Shown piece after piece: positions 13,591 through 21,440 of a stretch of DNA of 36,334 nucleotides. This DNA is from Candidatus Parcubacteria bacterium (lineage in GTDB: Bacteria > Patescibacteriota > Patescibacteriia > CAIXNZ01). The notes under the pieces are model-generated. The model saw only the letters and a list, made by a program, of their open reading frames with translations. It searched no databases and had not been told where the DNA came from. The stretch covers positions 1 through 36,334 of the forward strand of contig JAPLYG010000017.1 in the NCBI GenBank assembly GCA_026395685.1, given 5' to 3'. The position numbers and the translations under genes are program-made. Each line of letters begins with the position of its first letter. Positions within the stretch are counted from its first letter, which is position 1.

Positions 13591-13658
13591 TAGCCCAAAA
13601 TATGGTAAAATTAAGTTAGTTCAAATATCTTGATTTTATATAGATAAATAAATAGGGT

Positions 13659-14027
13659 ATGTCGAAAATGAGTGCCTCAAAAATTCCTTTTTTAGTCATA
13701 ATTAATGAAATTAGGACTATTTTGTATTTTCCTATTTGGTGGTATAGCAAAGGCTTGGTGAAAATGTTAAAGACAACCAGTTCGTTCATTGCTGATATGG
13801 AAAATACCATCGGTTTTTGGATTTGGGTAAAAAATTTATTTGTGCCGATGTTTGGGCAACATGATATCGCCGGACGCATAATCAGTTTTTTTCTAAGATT
13901 TTTCCAGGTAGCAGTAAAGGGGCTTGTCATGCTTGTAATCATGCTGGCTAGCCTTATAGTCGTGATTATCTGGCTAATTTTGCCGCCTTTTGCGATCTAT
14001 CAGTGTCTTATTCATATTAAATTTTAA
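13659..14027 (+). CDS. Membrane protein upstream of Clp ATPase
   Basis: A 122-aa protein of unknown function. It has an amphipathic N-terminal half (FPIWWYSKGLVKMLKTTSSF), a middle with FWIWVKNLFVPMFGQHDIAGRIISFFLRFFQ, and a strong C-terminal membrane segment VMLVIMLASLIVVIIWLILPPFAIY (about 90-115). ATG 13659 or ATG 13668 could be the start; no ribosome site separates them. It lies 9 bases before the Clp-type gene, so the two are likely one unit and perhaps one membrane complex (inference). Confidence 0.6.
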   Translation: MSKMSASKIPFLVIINEIRTILYFPIWWYSKGLVKMLKTTSSFIADMENTIGFWIWVKNLFVPMFGQHDIAGRIISFFLRFFQVAVKGLVMLVIMLASLIVVIIWLILPPFAIYQCLIHIKF

Positions 14028-14036
14028 TAATAATAA

Positions 14037-16799
14037 ATGGCAGAGAATAAGCAAAATTTACAATTTTTAATCTGTAATAATTGTTACGGCATTGGTTATG
14101 TCGGCAATAAAAATTGCCCGGTCTGTGACAGGCGCGGTGTGATTAGCTTTTGGGAAAATAATATTTATTATTGGGGTAAAAAAATTGATAAATCTGCTTT
14201 AGCTTTAAATAAACTGGAAAAATTACTAAATAATATCAGCAAGCTAATTCTGGCTTTGATAGGTTTGGGCGGAATTATTAGCCTGGTATACGGCTTTTAT
14301 TTACTTGATTTTAATGTGAATTCAATCTTTAGTTTGGAATATTGGAATACGCCCAATGTATTTTTAGCGTATTTTTTTATCTCTTTATTCTTTGATTTAT
14401 ATTTTATTTATTTTTATTCTTTAGAGGCTGATAAAAAGGCCAGCGTAACAGAAAAGATTTATCGGGCTGAAGATGATTTTAGTCATCTATTGCCGCCGCC
14501 TTTAGATTGGGCTCAGCTAAGAAGCTTTAAACATAAAAATCAGATTGATATCAGCTTAGCTTTTGATGCGGAAACAAAAAAAATAATTGAGCAGGCATAC
14601 GAATTGGCTTTTAATTTGAAAGCTAATGAAGTAAGCGCCATCCACGTTCTATTATCGTGTTTGTTGCATTCGCAAGTCTCAGAAAATATTTTTTTACGAT
14701 TAGGCGTACAGCTGAATGATTTTGTGGAAAAGTTAAGCCGGCTAGCCGCAAAATATCCTCAATCAGACAAGGAAGTCTTTTTTGGCATTGAAATCCAGAA
14801 AATCTTAATTAAAGCCTATTATCTTTGTTATAATAATCGCAATCAAGTCGTGGATGTTTTGGATGTTTTGGCTGAAGCAATCCAAAGAGACGAAAAAATT
14901 CAGGAAATATTAACCGACTTAAGCATCACTAATGAACAGGTGACCAATGTAATCCTCTGGTTTAGGATCAGACGAAAATTAAGCAAGCAATGGTCTTCCT
15001 ATCGCGCCAGTTCCAGATTAAAATCAAAGTCAGGCATTGACCGTGCGATGACAGCAGTCCAAACGCCATTTCTGAATAAATTTTCAGAAGATCTGACAAT
15101 GATGGCTAAAAGAGGGCAGCTAGATTTATCGATTGACCGGGACAAAGAATTTGCTGAAATTTTTAGGATTTTAGAAGGTGCTACGATTAAGGCTGTGATT
15201 CTGGTAGGTGAGCCAGGAGTAGGCAAAACAGCAATTATCGAGGGATTAGCCCAGAAAATGATTGGTGATGATGTGCCGGAGTTTATGCAGGATAAAAGAT
15301 TGGTAAGCTTAAGCGTTTCCAGACTTGTGGCCGGAGTTTCTTTGAGCGAAGCCCAGGAGCGGCTGCTTATTTGTTTTAATGAAATTGCCCATGCCGGTAA
15401 TATTGTCCTATTTATTGATAACCTTCAGGACATGATTTCAATCAGCGAGGCTGGATTATCAGAAGTCATTGTAGAAGCTTTAAGCAAAAATTTATTTACT
15501 TTGATTGCCACCACTACACAACTCAGTTATAAAAAAAGTATTGAAAGCAGCAGCGTGGCAAATATTATAAAAAAGGTTGAGATCAGCGAGCCTGATATCA
15601 ACGGCGCCATCCAGATTTTAGAAGGCAAGGCTATATTCATGGAGTCGAAAAATAATGTTTATTTAAGCTATGAAGCCATAGAGTCTGCAGTAAAACTTTC
15701 AGATCATTATATCCATGAGCAGTTTTTACCTTATAAGGCTTTAACAATTTTAGAAGAAGTTGTTATCTGGGCGAGACAGACCAAGGGTCCTAATTGCTTG
15801 GTAACCGGCGATGATGTGGCTACATTGCTATCTGAAAAAATAGGCATGCCGGTTACAAAAATTAGTGAAAGTGAAAGTGAAAAATTATTAAATTTAGAGG
15901 ATATCATTCATCAGCGCATGATTGATCAGGAAGAGGCTGTATCCGCTGTCGCCAATAGCTTGCGTCGCGGCCGGGCAGAATTGCGAGAAAAAAATAGGCC
16001 AATTTCAAATCTTCTATTTTTGGGACCGACCGGCGTGGGTAAAACTGAATTGGCTAAAACAATTGCCGAGGTTTATTTTGGAAGTGAAGATAATATGATT
16101 AGATTGGATATGTCAGAATATCAGGCTGCTGATAGTGTTAATCGTCTGATAGGCGTACCTGCCGGCTATACCGAATCTAATAAAGGCGGGATTCTGACCG
16201 AAGCAGTACGACGCAAGCCGTATTCCATCGTGCTTTTAGACGAATTAGAGAAAGCGCATCCTGATATTTTAAATTTATTTTTGCAGGTATTAGATGACGG
16301 CAGATTGACCGATGCTAACGGCAGAACTATTGATTTTACTAATACAATTGTGATTGCTACGTCCAATGCCACGACCTCTTTTATTCAGGATAAAATCAAT
16401 GAAGGATTATCCATAGAAGAAATAAAAAAGCAGCTGATGGAAACTGAGCTGAAAAAGTCTTTTCGTCCGGAATTTATCAATCGTTTTGATAATATAATAC
16501 TTTTCAAGTCGCTTGGTTATGAGGAAGTACTAAAAATTACAGAGTTAATGCTGCTTAAAGTCGCCCGTTCTATGGAGGAAAAGGGCATTAATTTTCAAGC
16601 TACCGAAGAAGCTGTTAAGGAAGTTGCTCAAATCGGGTTTGATCCGCAGTATGGCGCCAGACCTTTGCGTCGGGCTATTCAGGATCATGTGGATAATGCG
16701 CTGGCGAAATTTTTATTAACTGGCAAAATCGGACGAAGAGACGTAGTCATCTTAGATAAAGGCGGAGAAATTAGGGTGGAGAAAGCAGAACAATTATAA
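14037..16799 (+). CDS. Membrane-anchored Clp-type AAA+ ATPase
   Basis: A 920-aa protein. An N-terminal DnaJ-like zinc knuckle (CNNCYGIGYVG, CPVCDRRG, residues 13-35) and two membrane helices (about 66-89 and 107-126) precede a Clp_N-like helical domain (about 180-300). D1 has Walker A GEPGVGKT (near 390) but Walker B reads LFIDN, with Asn for the catalytic Glu, and the usual GAKYRG pore loop reads GVSLSE. D2 is intact in Walker A GPTGVGKT (near 662), Walker B LLDELEKAH and FRPEFINRFD, but the GYVG-type pore loop reads GYTESN. No ClpB-type middle coiled coil and no clear ClpP-binding GF/GL loop are seen. Likely an ATP-driven unfoldase at the membrane with D2 doing the work. Partner unknown. 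Confidence 0.85.
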   Translation: MAENKQNLQFLICNNCYGIGYVGNKNCPVCDRRGVISFWENNIYYWGKKIDKSALALNKLEKLLNNISKLILALIGLGGIISLVYGFYLLDFNVNSIFSLEYWNTPNVFLAYFFISLFFDLYFIYFYSLEADKKASVTEKIYRAEDDFSHLLPPPLDWAQLRSFKHKNQIDISLAFDAETKKIIEQAYELAFNLKANEVSAIHVLLSCLLHSQVSENIFLRLGVQLNDFVEKLSRLAAKYPQSDKEVFFGIEIQKILIKAYYLCYNNRNQVVDVLDVLAEAIQRDEKIQEILTDLSITNEQVTNVILWFRIRRKLSKQWSSYRASSRLKSKSGIDRAMTAVQTPFLNKFSEDLTMMAKRGQLDLSIDRDKEFAEIFRILEGATIKAVILVGEPGVGKTAIIEGLAQKMIGDDVPEFMQDKRLVSLSVSRLVAGVSLSEAQERLLICFNEIAHAGNIVLFIDNLQDMISISEAGLSEVIVEALSKNLFTLIATTTQLSYKKSIESSSVANIIKKVEISEPDINGAIQILEGKAIFMESKNNVYLSYEAIESAVKLSDHYIHEQFLPYKALTILEEVVIWARQTKGPNCLVTGDDVATLLSEKIGMPVTKISESESEKLLNLEDIIHQRMIDQEEAVSAVANSLRRGRAELREKNRPISNLLFLGPTGVGKTELAKTIAEVYFGSEDNMIRLDMSEYQAADSVNRLIGVPAGYTESNKGGILTEAVRRKPYSIVLLDELEKAHPDILNLFLQVLDDGRLTDANGRTIDFTNTIVIATSNATTSFIQDKINEGLSIEEIKKQLMETELKKSFRPEFINRFDNIILFKSLGYEEVLKITELMLLKVARSMEEKGINFQATEEAVKEVAQIGFDPQYGARPLRRAIQDHVDNALAKFLLTGKIGRRDVVILDKGGEIRVEKAEQL

Positions 16800-16800
16800 T

Positions 16801-17889
16801 ATGCTATATTTTATAATTTTTATCTTAACGTTTTTGTTATCAGCAGTTTTGACCTGGCTGACAATAAAAATTGCCTGGAAACTCAATATTTTGGATTATC
16901 CGACCAGTGAGCGAAAGATACATAAGAAGCCGATACCTTTATTAGGAGGGGTAGCGGTTTTTTTAAGCTTTACAATTATTTTAGTAATTTTAACTTTTGC
17001 CAGTAATTATATCTTAGGCGGATTTATTGATTTAAAAAATATAATAGGAATTTTACTGGCGGGCTTAATAATAATTATTGGCGGGATTCTGGAGGATAAG
17101 TATAAATTAATCCCCAGGCAGCAGATAATTTTTCCTATTATCGCCGCCATTATAATTGTAGCCGCCGGAATAGGAATTTCATCAATCCGCAATCCATTCG
17201 GCGGCTTAATCAGCTTTAATAACTGGCAGTATATTTTATTCTGGTACCAGGGCATTCCTTACAAGCTGACTTTAATGGCGGATCTTTTTACTTTTATCTG
17301 GCTGATGGGCATGATGTATACAACCAAACTTTTAGACGGTTTAGACGGTCTTGTTTCGGGAGTTACTGTAATCGGAAGTCTGATTATCTGCGCAGTTGCT
17401 TTAAGCATAAAAATTGATCAGACTAATACTGCCCTGATTGCCCTGATTTTAGCCGGGGCTTTTGCCGGATTTTTAGTTTTTAATTTTAATCCGGCCAAAA
17501 TATTTTTAGGCGAAAGCGGTAGCCTTTTTGCCGGACTGATGCTGGGAGTTCTTGCTATCATTTCTGGCTCAAAAGTGGCGACTGCTCTTTTAATTATGGG
17601 CATTCCTATTTTAGATGTTGTCTGGGTTATTGCCAGACGTCTTTTTTCTAAGAATAAGATTGTCAATGCTGACCGCAAGCATCTGCATCACCGCTTACTG
17701 GATATCGGGCTTTCTCAGCGTCAGGCTGTTTTACTTTTATATCTAATTACTATAATATTCGGCAGTTTTACTTTATTCTTTGAAACATTTGGGAAACTGC
17801 TGGTTCTAATTGCCTTAGCAGTATTTATGATTATTTTGGCAATAATTTTAGTAAGATTATATCAAAAAAGAGAGGAACAAAAAATATGA
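16801..17889 (+). CDS. WecA/MraY-like phospho-sugar transferase
   Basis: A 362-aa polytopic membrane enzyme of the polyprenyl-phosphate N-acetylhexosamine-1-phosphate transferase family. Seen: LDYPTSERKIHKKPIPLLGGVAVF, GGILEDKYKLIP, TTKLLDGLDGLVSG, LVFNFNPAKIFLGESGSLFAG and ADRKHLHHRLLDIGLSQRQAV. The HLHHRL loop favours WecA/TagO-like enzymes over MraY. Two acidic positions differ conservatively from the common form: ED for DD in loop two, and GES for GDS. It would load a sugar phosphate onto undecaprenyl phosphate to begin a cell-surface polysaccharide. It begins 1 base after the Clp stop and overlaps the DUF192 gene by 4 bases, so it is in one operon. Confidence 0.88.
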   Translation: MLYFIIFILTFLLSAVLTWLTIKIAWKLNILDYPTSERKIHKKPIPLLGGVAVFLSFTIILVILTFASNYILGGFIDLKNIIGILLAGLIIIIGGILEDKYKLIPRQQIIFPIIAAIIIVAAGIGISSIRNPFGGLISFNNWQYILFWYQGIPYKLTLMADLFTFIWLMGMMYTTKLLDGLDGLVSGVTVIGSLIICAVALSIKIDQTNTALIALILAGAFAGFLVFNFNPAKIFLGESGSLFAGLMLGVLAIISGSKVATALLIMGIPILDVVWVIARRLFSKNKIVNADRKHLHHRLLDIGLSQRQAVLLLYLITIIFGSFTLFFETFGKLLVLIALAVFMIILAIILVRLYQKREEQKI

Positions 17890-18356
17890 AATATGTAAAA
17901 TATATCACGTATATAATCATTATAATTCTGGTGATTACCATGATTTTTCTATTTATTAATGAAGCACAGACCCAAAAGCCATTAGTGATGTCAGTTGTAG
18001 AAATTAATAATCAGCAGATATCAGTGGAAATTGCCAAAACAACCGCTGAACAGGCAAAGGGGCTGGGATTGCGGTCTTCTCTGGCTGCTGATAGCGGTAT
18101 GCTTTTTCGGTTTAAAGAAAAGCAGATCAGATTTTTTTGGATGAAAGATATGGAGTTTCCACTTGATATTATCTGGATAGCAGACAATAAAATTGTTGGT
18201 ATTGCCGCTGAGGTGGCGGCTCCGATTCCTGGACAGGATAATTTGCCTTCATATTCTTCAGGAATGCCGGTTTCCGATGTTTTAGAAGTAAATGCAGGTT
18301 ATTGCGCAAGCCATAATATTAAAACAGGGGATTTAGTTACTCTAAAATTAAAATAG
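17886..18356 (+). CDS. DUF192 family protein, membrane-anchored
   Basis: A 156-aa protein with an N-terminal membrane anchor (YITYIIIIILVITMIFLFI, about 6-25) and a DUF192 domain from about residue 37. Family marks are EIAKTTAEQAKGLGLRSSL, GMLFRF, FFWMKDMEFPLDIIWI and VLEVNAGYCASHNIKTGD. The domain is a small beta barrel of unknown biochemical role, usually outside the membrane. Its ATG overlaps the WecA-like stop (ATGA), indicating translational coupling. No terminator is obvious in the 115 bases after it. Confidence 0.88.
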   Translation: MKYVKYITYIIIIILVITMIFLFINEAQTQKPLVMSVVEINNQQISVEIAKTTAEQAKGLGLRSSLAADSGMLFRFKEKQIRFFWMKDMEFPLDIIWIADNKIVGIAAEVAAPIPGQDNLPSYSSGMPVSDVLEVNAGYCASHNIKTGDLVTLKLK

Positions 18357-18471
18357 GCGCTCTTGACTTTCCTTAATATTTTTGTTAGATTTAGCTATTA
18401 ATCAAGAAGTTTCTTCTTGATTTTATATTTAATTCGTTTTTTCAGGTAACAGCGGGTAAGGAGGGAGTTCC

Positions 18472-19092
18472 TTGAAAAAAATGCGCCCTGGTAAAAGAAA
18501 CGGATACAAACCGCCCAAAGATACGTGTACTGAATGCCACCAACTGAAAAGGATTATTAAGCGTGAAGGACCAAAGGCTTTTTGTCGGCAGTGTTATGAA
18601 GCTCCCAAGGAAACCTGCAGTATTTGCGGAAAGCTAAGTATCGTTAATCAAAATGGTGCTGATGGGCCCGTGTGCATCAATTGTTATCAGCGTCCCACTG
18701 ATATTTGCGTTATCTGCAATAAAGAGGCTATAATTGCCCGACGGGTTAAAGGACAGCCGATTTGTCATAAATGCTATATCCCACCTGCAAGTAAATGCCA
18801 CTCTTACCGAAAAGTTAAGGAATTGGCAGTTGCTAATCCGCCGACTTGTCATCAATGTTATAAATCTCCAAAAGCAGAATGTAGTAAATGTCATCAGATT
18901 GCTCCTTTGGCAGTGAGTGAGCCGCCGACATGTTATGGCTGTTATCAGCCACCCTTAAAAATCTGTGACATCTGTCAGCAAAGTCGTCCTTTAGCAATTT
19001 CCCAGCCGGCAATCTGCCGTGTTTGCTATAAGCAGTTACGCAGAAAATACGGGAAAGACTATTTTAAGAAGTTCAAGCCTCGTCAGGAATGA
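18472..19092 (+). CDS. Cysteine-rich protein with six zinc-ribbon repeats
   Basis: A 206-aa basic protein. TTG 18472 is chosen because AAGGAGGG lies 6 bases upstream; ATG 18481 is the alternative. It is built from six tandem units of about 28-31 residues, each C-x2-C ... C-x2-C-Y followed by a Pro-containing linker, for example TCSICGKLS...VCINCYQRP and ICDICQQSR...ICRVCYKQL. The first Cys pair of the fourth unit is degenerate (KCHSYRK). The tail is Lys/Arg-rich (RRKYGKDYFKKFKPRQ). Each unit could bind one zinc, giving five or six rigid knuckles for nucleic-acid or protein binding. No family is recognised. It appears monocistronic. Confidence 0.75.
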   Translation: MKKMRPGKRNGYKPPKDTCTECHQLKRIIKREGPKAFCRQCYEAPKETCSICGKLSIVNQNGADGPVCINCYQRPTDICVICNKEAIIARRVKGQPICHKCYIPPASKCHSYRKVKELAVANPPTCHQCYKSPKAECSKCHQIAPLAVSEPPTCYGCYQPPLKICDICQQSRPLAISQPAICRVCYKQLRRKYGKDYFKKFKPRQE

Positions 19093-19107
19093 CGGGGCTT
19101 TATATTT
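19075..19107 (+). terminator. Terminator overlapping the gene end
   Basis: AAGCCTCGTC pairs with GACGGGGCTT (one G-T pair), followed by TATATTTAT. The 5' arm is inside the coding sequence. Confidence 0.7.
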
Positions 19108-19205
19108 ATCAACCGTAACTTTGTGCCTAGGTTGATTGACAAAATTAGTTATTTTTGTTTGTCTATATTTAAACGAAGTAAAAGTTTTGTCTATTTCATA
19201 TTCTC

Positions 19206-19238
19206 AGCGCGGGTCTTAAATGATCCCGCGCTTTTTTT
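19206..19238 (+). terminator. Second terminator with no gene before it
   Basis: AGCGCGGG pairs with CCCGCGCT, followed by seven T's. Between the previous terminator and this one lie only about 100 AT-rich bases with TTGACA at 19136 and TATATT at 19164 (22-nt gap, poor spacing). It may end a short orphan transcript. Confidence 0.7.
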
Positions 19239-19259
19239 GATTTGGTTATGGTTAAGTAT

Positions 19260-19288
19260 TTGACAAAAAGTATTAAAAAGGTTAATAT
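19260..19288 (+). promoter_or_regulatory. Promoter of GT2 gene
   Basis: TTGACA, 17-nt spacer, TAATAT; about 37 bases from predicted start site to the ATG. Confidence 0.8.
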
Positions 19289-19330
19289 GTAGAGTCAGTA
19301 CGTCTGCAATTTTTTGAGGAGGATACTATC

Positions 19331-20062
19331 ATGATTTCACTGGTCATACGGACTTTGAACGAGGCAGAAAAGTTGGCTCTTTTGCTCAAGGATCTAAAGG
19401 ACCAGACTCTGCCGATGAGCGAGGTGGAAGTTATCGTCGTGGACAACGAATCCTCGGACGGTACCCCTCAGATCGCACAGAAGCACGGTTTCAAGTTGGT
19501 CACCTTGCCCCGGAACGAGTTCACTTATCCCAAAAGCATGAACTTGGGGGTGGAGGCCGCCACAAACGAAGTGGTCATTTTAACAGTCGGTCATGCTCGT
19601 TTGTTTCGGGCGGATTGGCTAGAAGTCGCGGTCAAAACCTTCAAGGATCCCAGCGTAGCCGGTCTTTATTCTCCGGTGATACCCTTAAGGGAAGGTTCCT
19701 GGCTGGAAAAGTTTTTTTACTATCCCAACTATCTCCAAGCCCGGTTACGCGGACCTTACCGTCTGCATACCATGGGGATGGGCGTGATGGGCGCGACCAA
19801 CAGCGTCATCCGCAAGTCCCTCTGGGAAAAGCATCATTTTGACAACACCTTTGAGTGTGGCGGAGAAGACGGTGAGTGGACCAAATGGGTCATGGAACAG
19901 GGCTACGCCATCGTCTGCGACTCGCGGTTTTCCGTACGCCATTCCCATCAGCTTGATCTGGCCGGCCTCAAAGCCCAACTCGGCTATTGGGGCATGCTTG
20001 GCAAGCCGTCTAAGTTCGATCGCAAACAACTGTCCTTCAGACACGACATCAAATTCGACTAG
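19331..20062 (+). CDS. Family 2 glycosyltransferase
   Basis: A 243-aa soluble GT-A fold enzyme. Seen: SLVIRTLNEAEKLALLLKDL, EVIVVDNESSDGTPQIA (nucleotide-binding Asp), YPKSMNLGVEAATNEVVILT, then VGHARLFRADWL where many relatives have a DxD or SAH motif, and CGGEDGEWTKWVMEQGY (the ED base motif). It would transfer a sugar from a nucleotide sugar to an unknown surface acceptor. No membrane helix is present. The start has GAGGAGG 9 bases upstream. Codon choice is much more G+C-rich than in the neighbouring genes, with a promoter and terminator of its own, suggesting recent transfer or a different expression class. Confidence 0.88.
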   Translation: MISLVIRTLNEAEKLALLLKDLKDQTLPMSEVEVIVVDNESSDGTPQIAQKHGFKLVTLPRNEFTYPKSMNLGVEAATNEVVILTVGHARLFRADWLEVAVKTFKDPSVAGLYSPVIPLREGSWLEKFFYYPNYLQARLRGPYRLHTMGMGVMGATNSVIRKSLWEKHHFDNTFECGGEDGEWTKWVMEQGYAIVCDSRFSVRHSHQLDLAGLKAQLGYWGMLGKPSKFDRKQLSFRHDIKFD

Positions 20063-20073
20063 GTTCTCAACCT

Positions 20074-20105
20074 GCCCAGCGGCCTCATGCGCTGGGCTTT
20101 TCTAT
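20074..20105 (+). terminator. GT2 terminator
   Basis: GCCCAGCG pairs perfectly with CGCTGGGC, followed by TTTTCTATTTATT. Confidence 0.85.
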
Positions 20106-20136
20106 TTATTTTTTGTATCATTTAGCGAAGAACGAT

Positions 20137-20164
20137 TTGACAATTATAAGCTTTTTGTTAAGAT
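20137..20164 (+). promoter_or_regulatory. Promoter of 135-aa orphan gene
   Basis: TTGACA, 16-nt spacer, TAAGAT. The 90-base leader has a GTTCTGC/GCAGAAC hairpin and a GACCC/GGGTC hairpin before the ribosome site. Confidence 0.7.
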
Positions 20165-20254
20165 AGTTTCAGTGTGTTTTAAGCGTTCTGCTTTGGCAGA
20201 ACTAGGTTCATTTCTTTCCAACAGACCCGGACGGGTCAAAGATCGGAGGATCAG

Positions 20255-20662
20255 ATGGAAATGCAAAAGTATGCGAGAGCATGGGCGAATTTGAAAAAGT
20301 ACGAAAAGGATTTCCCTTGGTTATGGAGAATAATAGCCAAATGGCATCCTGGGTTTGTAGAGATTAACGTCTGTTATATGGACTATGAAAGGTGGGATAA
20401 TCCGTGGAATCACTTTCAGAATTGGACGGCTGAAAGAAGAATTTGGTTTAAGATAAAAAATCAGTCAAATTTTACCTACGAGGAAGTAATCGAGGTAACT
20501 CCGGAAAAGGGCAGGTATTCACTGCAAGAGTTGAAGACCAGGTATCATCAAATGTCCGATGTGAATGGAATTGAATATATTATTGTGGTAGAAGATATCC
20601 CTAATTCGGAAAGGAAGATTATCAGCATATTTCGTCCGCCCAAACCTAAAAAGGTTTTCTGA
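20255..20662 (+). CDS. Unknown 135-aa Trp-rich protein
   Basis: Not recognised. ATG 20255 has CGGAGG 5 bases upstream. The N-terminal 70 residues hold most of nine Trp and many Tyr/Phe (FPWLWRIIAKWHPGF, WDNPWNHFQNW), and the C-terminal half looks like a small alpha/beta domain (EEVIEVTPEKGRYSLQELKTRYHQM, GIEYIIVVEDIP). It ends in a basic Pro/Lys tail. It is soluble and monocistronic between its own promoter and terminator. Confidence 0.65.
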   Translation: MEMQKYARAWANLKKYEKDFPWLWRIIAKWHPGFVEINVCYMDYERWDNPWNHFQNWTAERRIWFKIKNQSNFTYEEVIEVTPEKGRYSLQELKTRYHQMSDVNGIEYIIVVEDIPNSERKIISIFRPPKPKKVF

Positions 20663-20670
20663 CGCGTTTT

Positions 20671-20701
20671 GCCGCTTGGTTCTGCCAGGCGGCTTTTATT
20701 T
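20671..20701 (+). terminator. Terminator of 135-aa gene
   Basis: GCCGCTTGG pairs with CCAGGCGGC (one mismatch or wobble), followed by TTTTATTTT. Confidence 0.75.
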
Positions 20702-20722
20702 TAACCTGTAGTGTGGTCGGAT

Positions 20723-20751
20723 TTGACAAGAATTGAGCTTTAAGGTAATAT
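20723..20751 (+). promoter_or_regulatory. rplU promoter
   Basis: TTGACA, 17-nt spacer, TAATAT. The leader contains a GAACCTTTAGGGTTC hairpin. Confidence 0.75.
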
Positions 20752-20809
20752 ATTTACATAGATTTCTGAACCTTTAGGGTTCAATTTTATTTACTTAAAT
20801 TTATATAAT

Positions 20810-21130
20810 ATGACAAAAATTGCAGTAATTAAAACCGGTGGCAAACAGTATGTTGTTAAAGAAGGCGACAAGCTGGCTATTGAAAAAGTTGGTGCCAAAG
20901 AAGGCAAGAGCGCTTCTTTTAAAGATGTGTTGCTGGTTGCTGATAGTGAAGGCAAAGAAGTAGAAATCGGTACGCCAACAGTAAAAGGCAAAACAGTAGA
21001 AGTGGCAATTGAAAAGCAGTTTCGCGATAAGAAGATTAATGTCATGAAATTTAAAGCCAAATCCAGATATCATAAGAAAAAAGGACACAGACAGCACCAG
21101 ACCATGGTAAAAATCGGCAAGATCTCATAA
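20810..21130 (+). CDS. rplU: Ribosomal protein L21
   Basis: A 106-aa L21. Seen: AVIKTGGKQYVVKEGDKLAIEKV at the start, VLLVADSEGKEVEIGTPTVKG in the middle, and KINVMKFKAKSRYHKKKGHRQHQTMVKI at the end, which is the L21 signature. It binds 23S rRNA near domain I in the large subunit. Length is normal. It is followed directly by a terminator, so rpmA (L27) is not in its usual downstream place; the next gene is unrelated and on the other strand. Confidence 0.97.
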   Translation: MTKIAVIKTGGKQYVVKEGDKLAIEKVGAKEGKSASFKDVLLVADSEGKEVEIGTPTVKGKTVEVAIEKQFRDKKINVMKFKAKSRYHKKKGHRQHQTMVKIGKIS

Positions 21131-21134
21131 TTAA

Positions 21135-21164
21135 AAAACCCTCCGCATTAGGAGGGTTTTTTAT
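21135..21164 (+). terminator. rplU terminator
   Basis: AAAACCCTCC pairs perfectly with GGAGGGTTTT around GCATTA, and works in both directions. Confidence 0.85.
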
Positions 21165-21171
21165 ATCTCGA

Positions 21172-21414
21172 TTATTTTGATTTTAGCGCGTATACATCGG
21201 ATTTTATACTTGATACTCCGGACTTTATAGTTGCAATATCAGGCTTTAAATAATACATATCTGATTTTAATGCAATGACATCATTTTTTATGGCGTAAAT
21301 GTCTGATTTTAAAGCTGCAATATCATATTCGATTTTAGTAAAGTGTTTTTCAGCACGGGTGGATAAATCTTGGATCATTGCCAAGACAGCTTGGTTAGTT
21401 ACCTCATTTTGCAT
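21172..21414 (-). CDS. Small heptad-repeat coiled-coil protein
   Basis: An 80-aa protein. After about 30 residues (TNQAVLAMIQDLSTRAEKHFTKIEY) it is built from seven consecutive heptads of the form D-[IVM]-x-x-[LI]-K-[SNP] (DIAALKS, DIYAIKN, DVIALKS, DMYYLKP, DIATIKS, GVSSIKS, DVYALKS), a regular coiled coil or fibre. The DNA shows a matching 21-base period. Function is unknown; similar short proteins resemble linker or antenna coiled coils. It lies 26 bases after recR on the same strand and may be co-transcribed. Confidence 0.6.
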   Translation of the reverse strand: MQNEVTNQAVLAMIQDLSTRAEKHFTKIEYDIAALKSDIYAIKNDVIALKSDMYYLKPDIATIKSGVSSIKSDVYALKSK

Positions 21415-21440
21415 ATTAGAAAAGTTAATAATAAATTATA

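Noticed and set aside
19615-20294. ORFs in other frames and on the minus strand over the GT2 gene
   Set aside because: Shadows caused by high G+C content; only the 19331 frame encodes a recognisable family.
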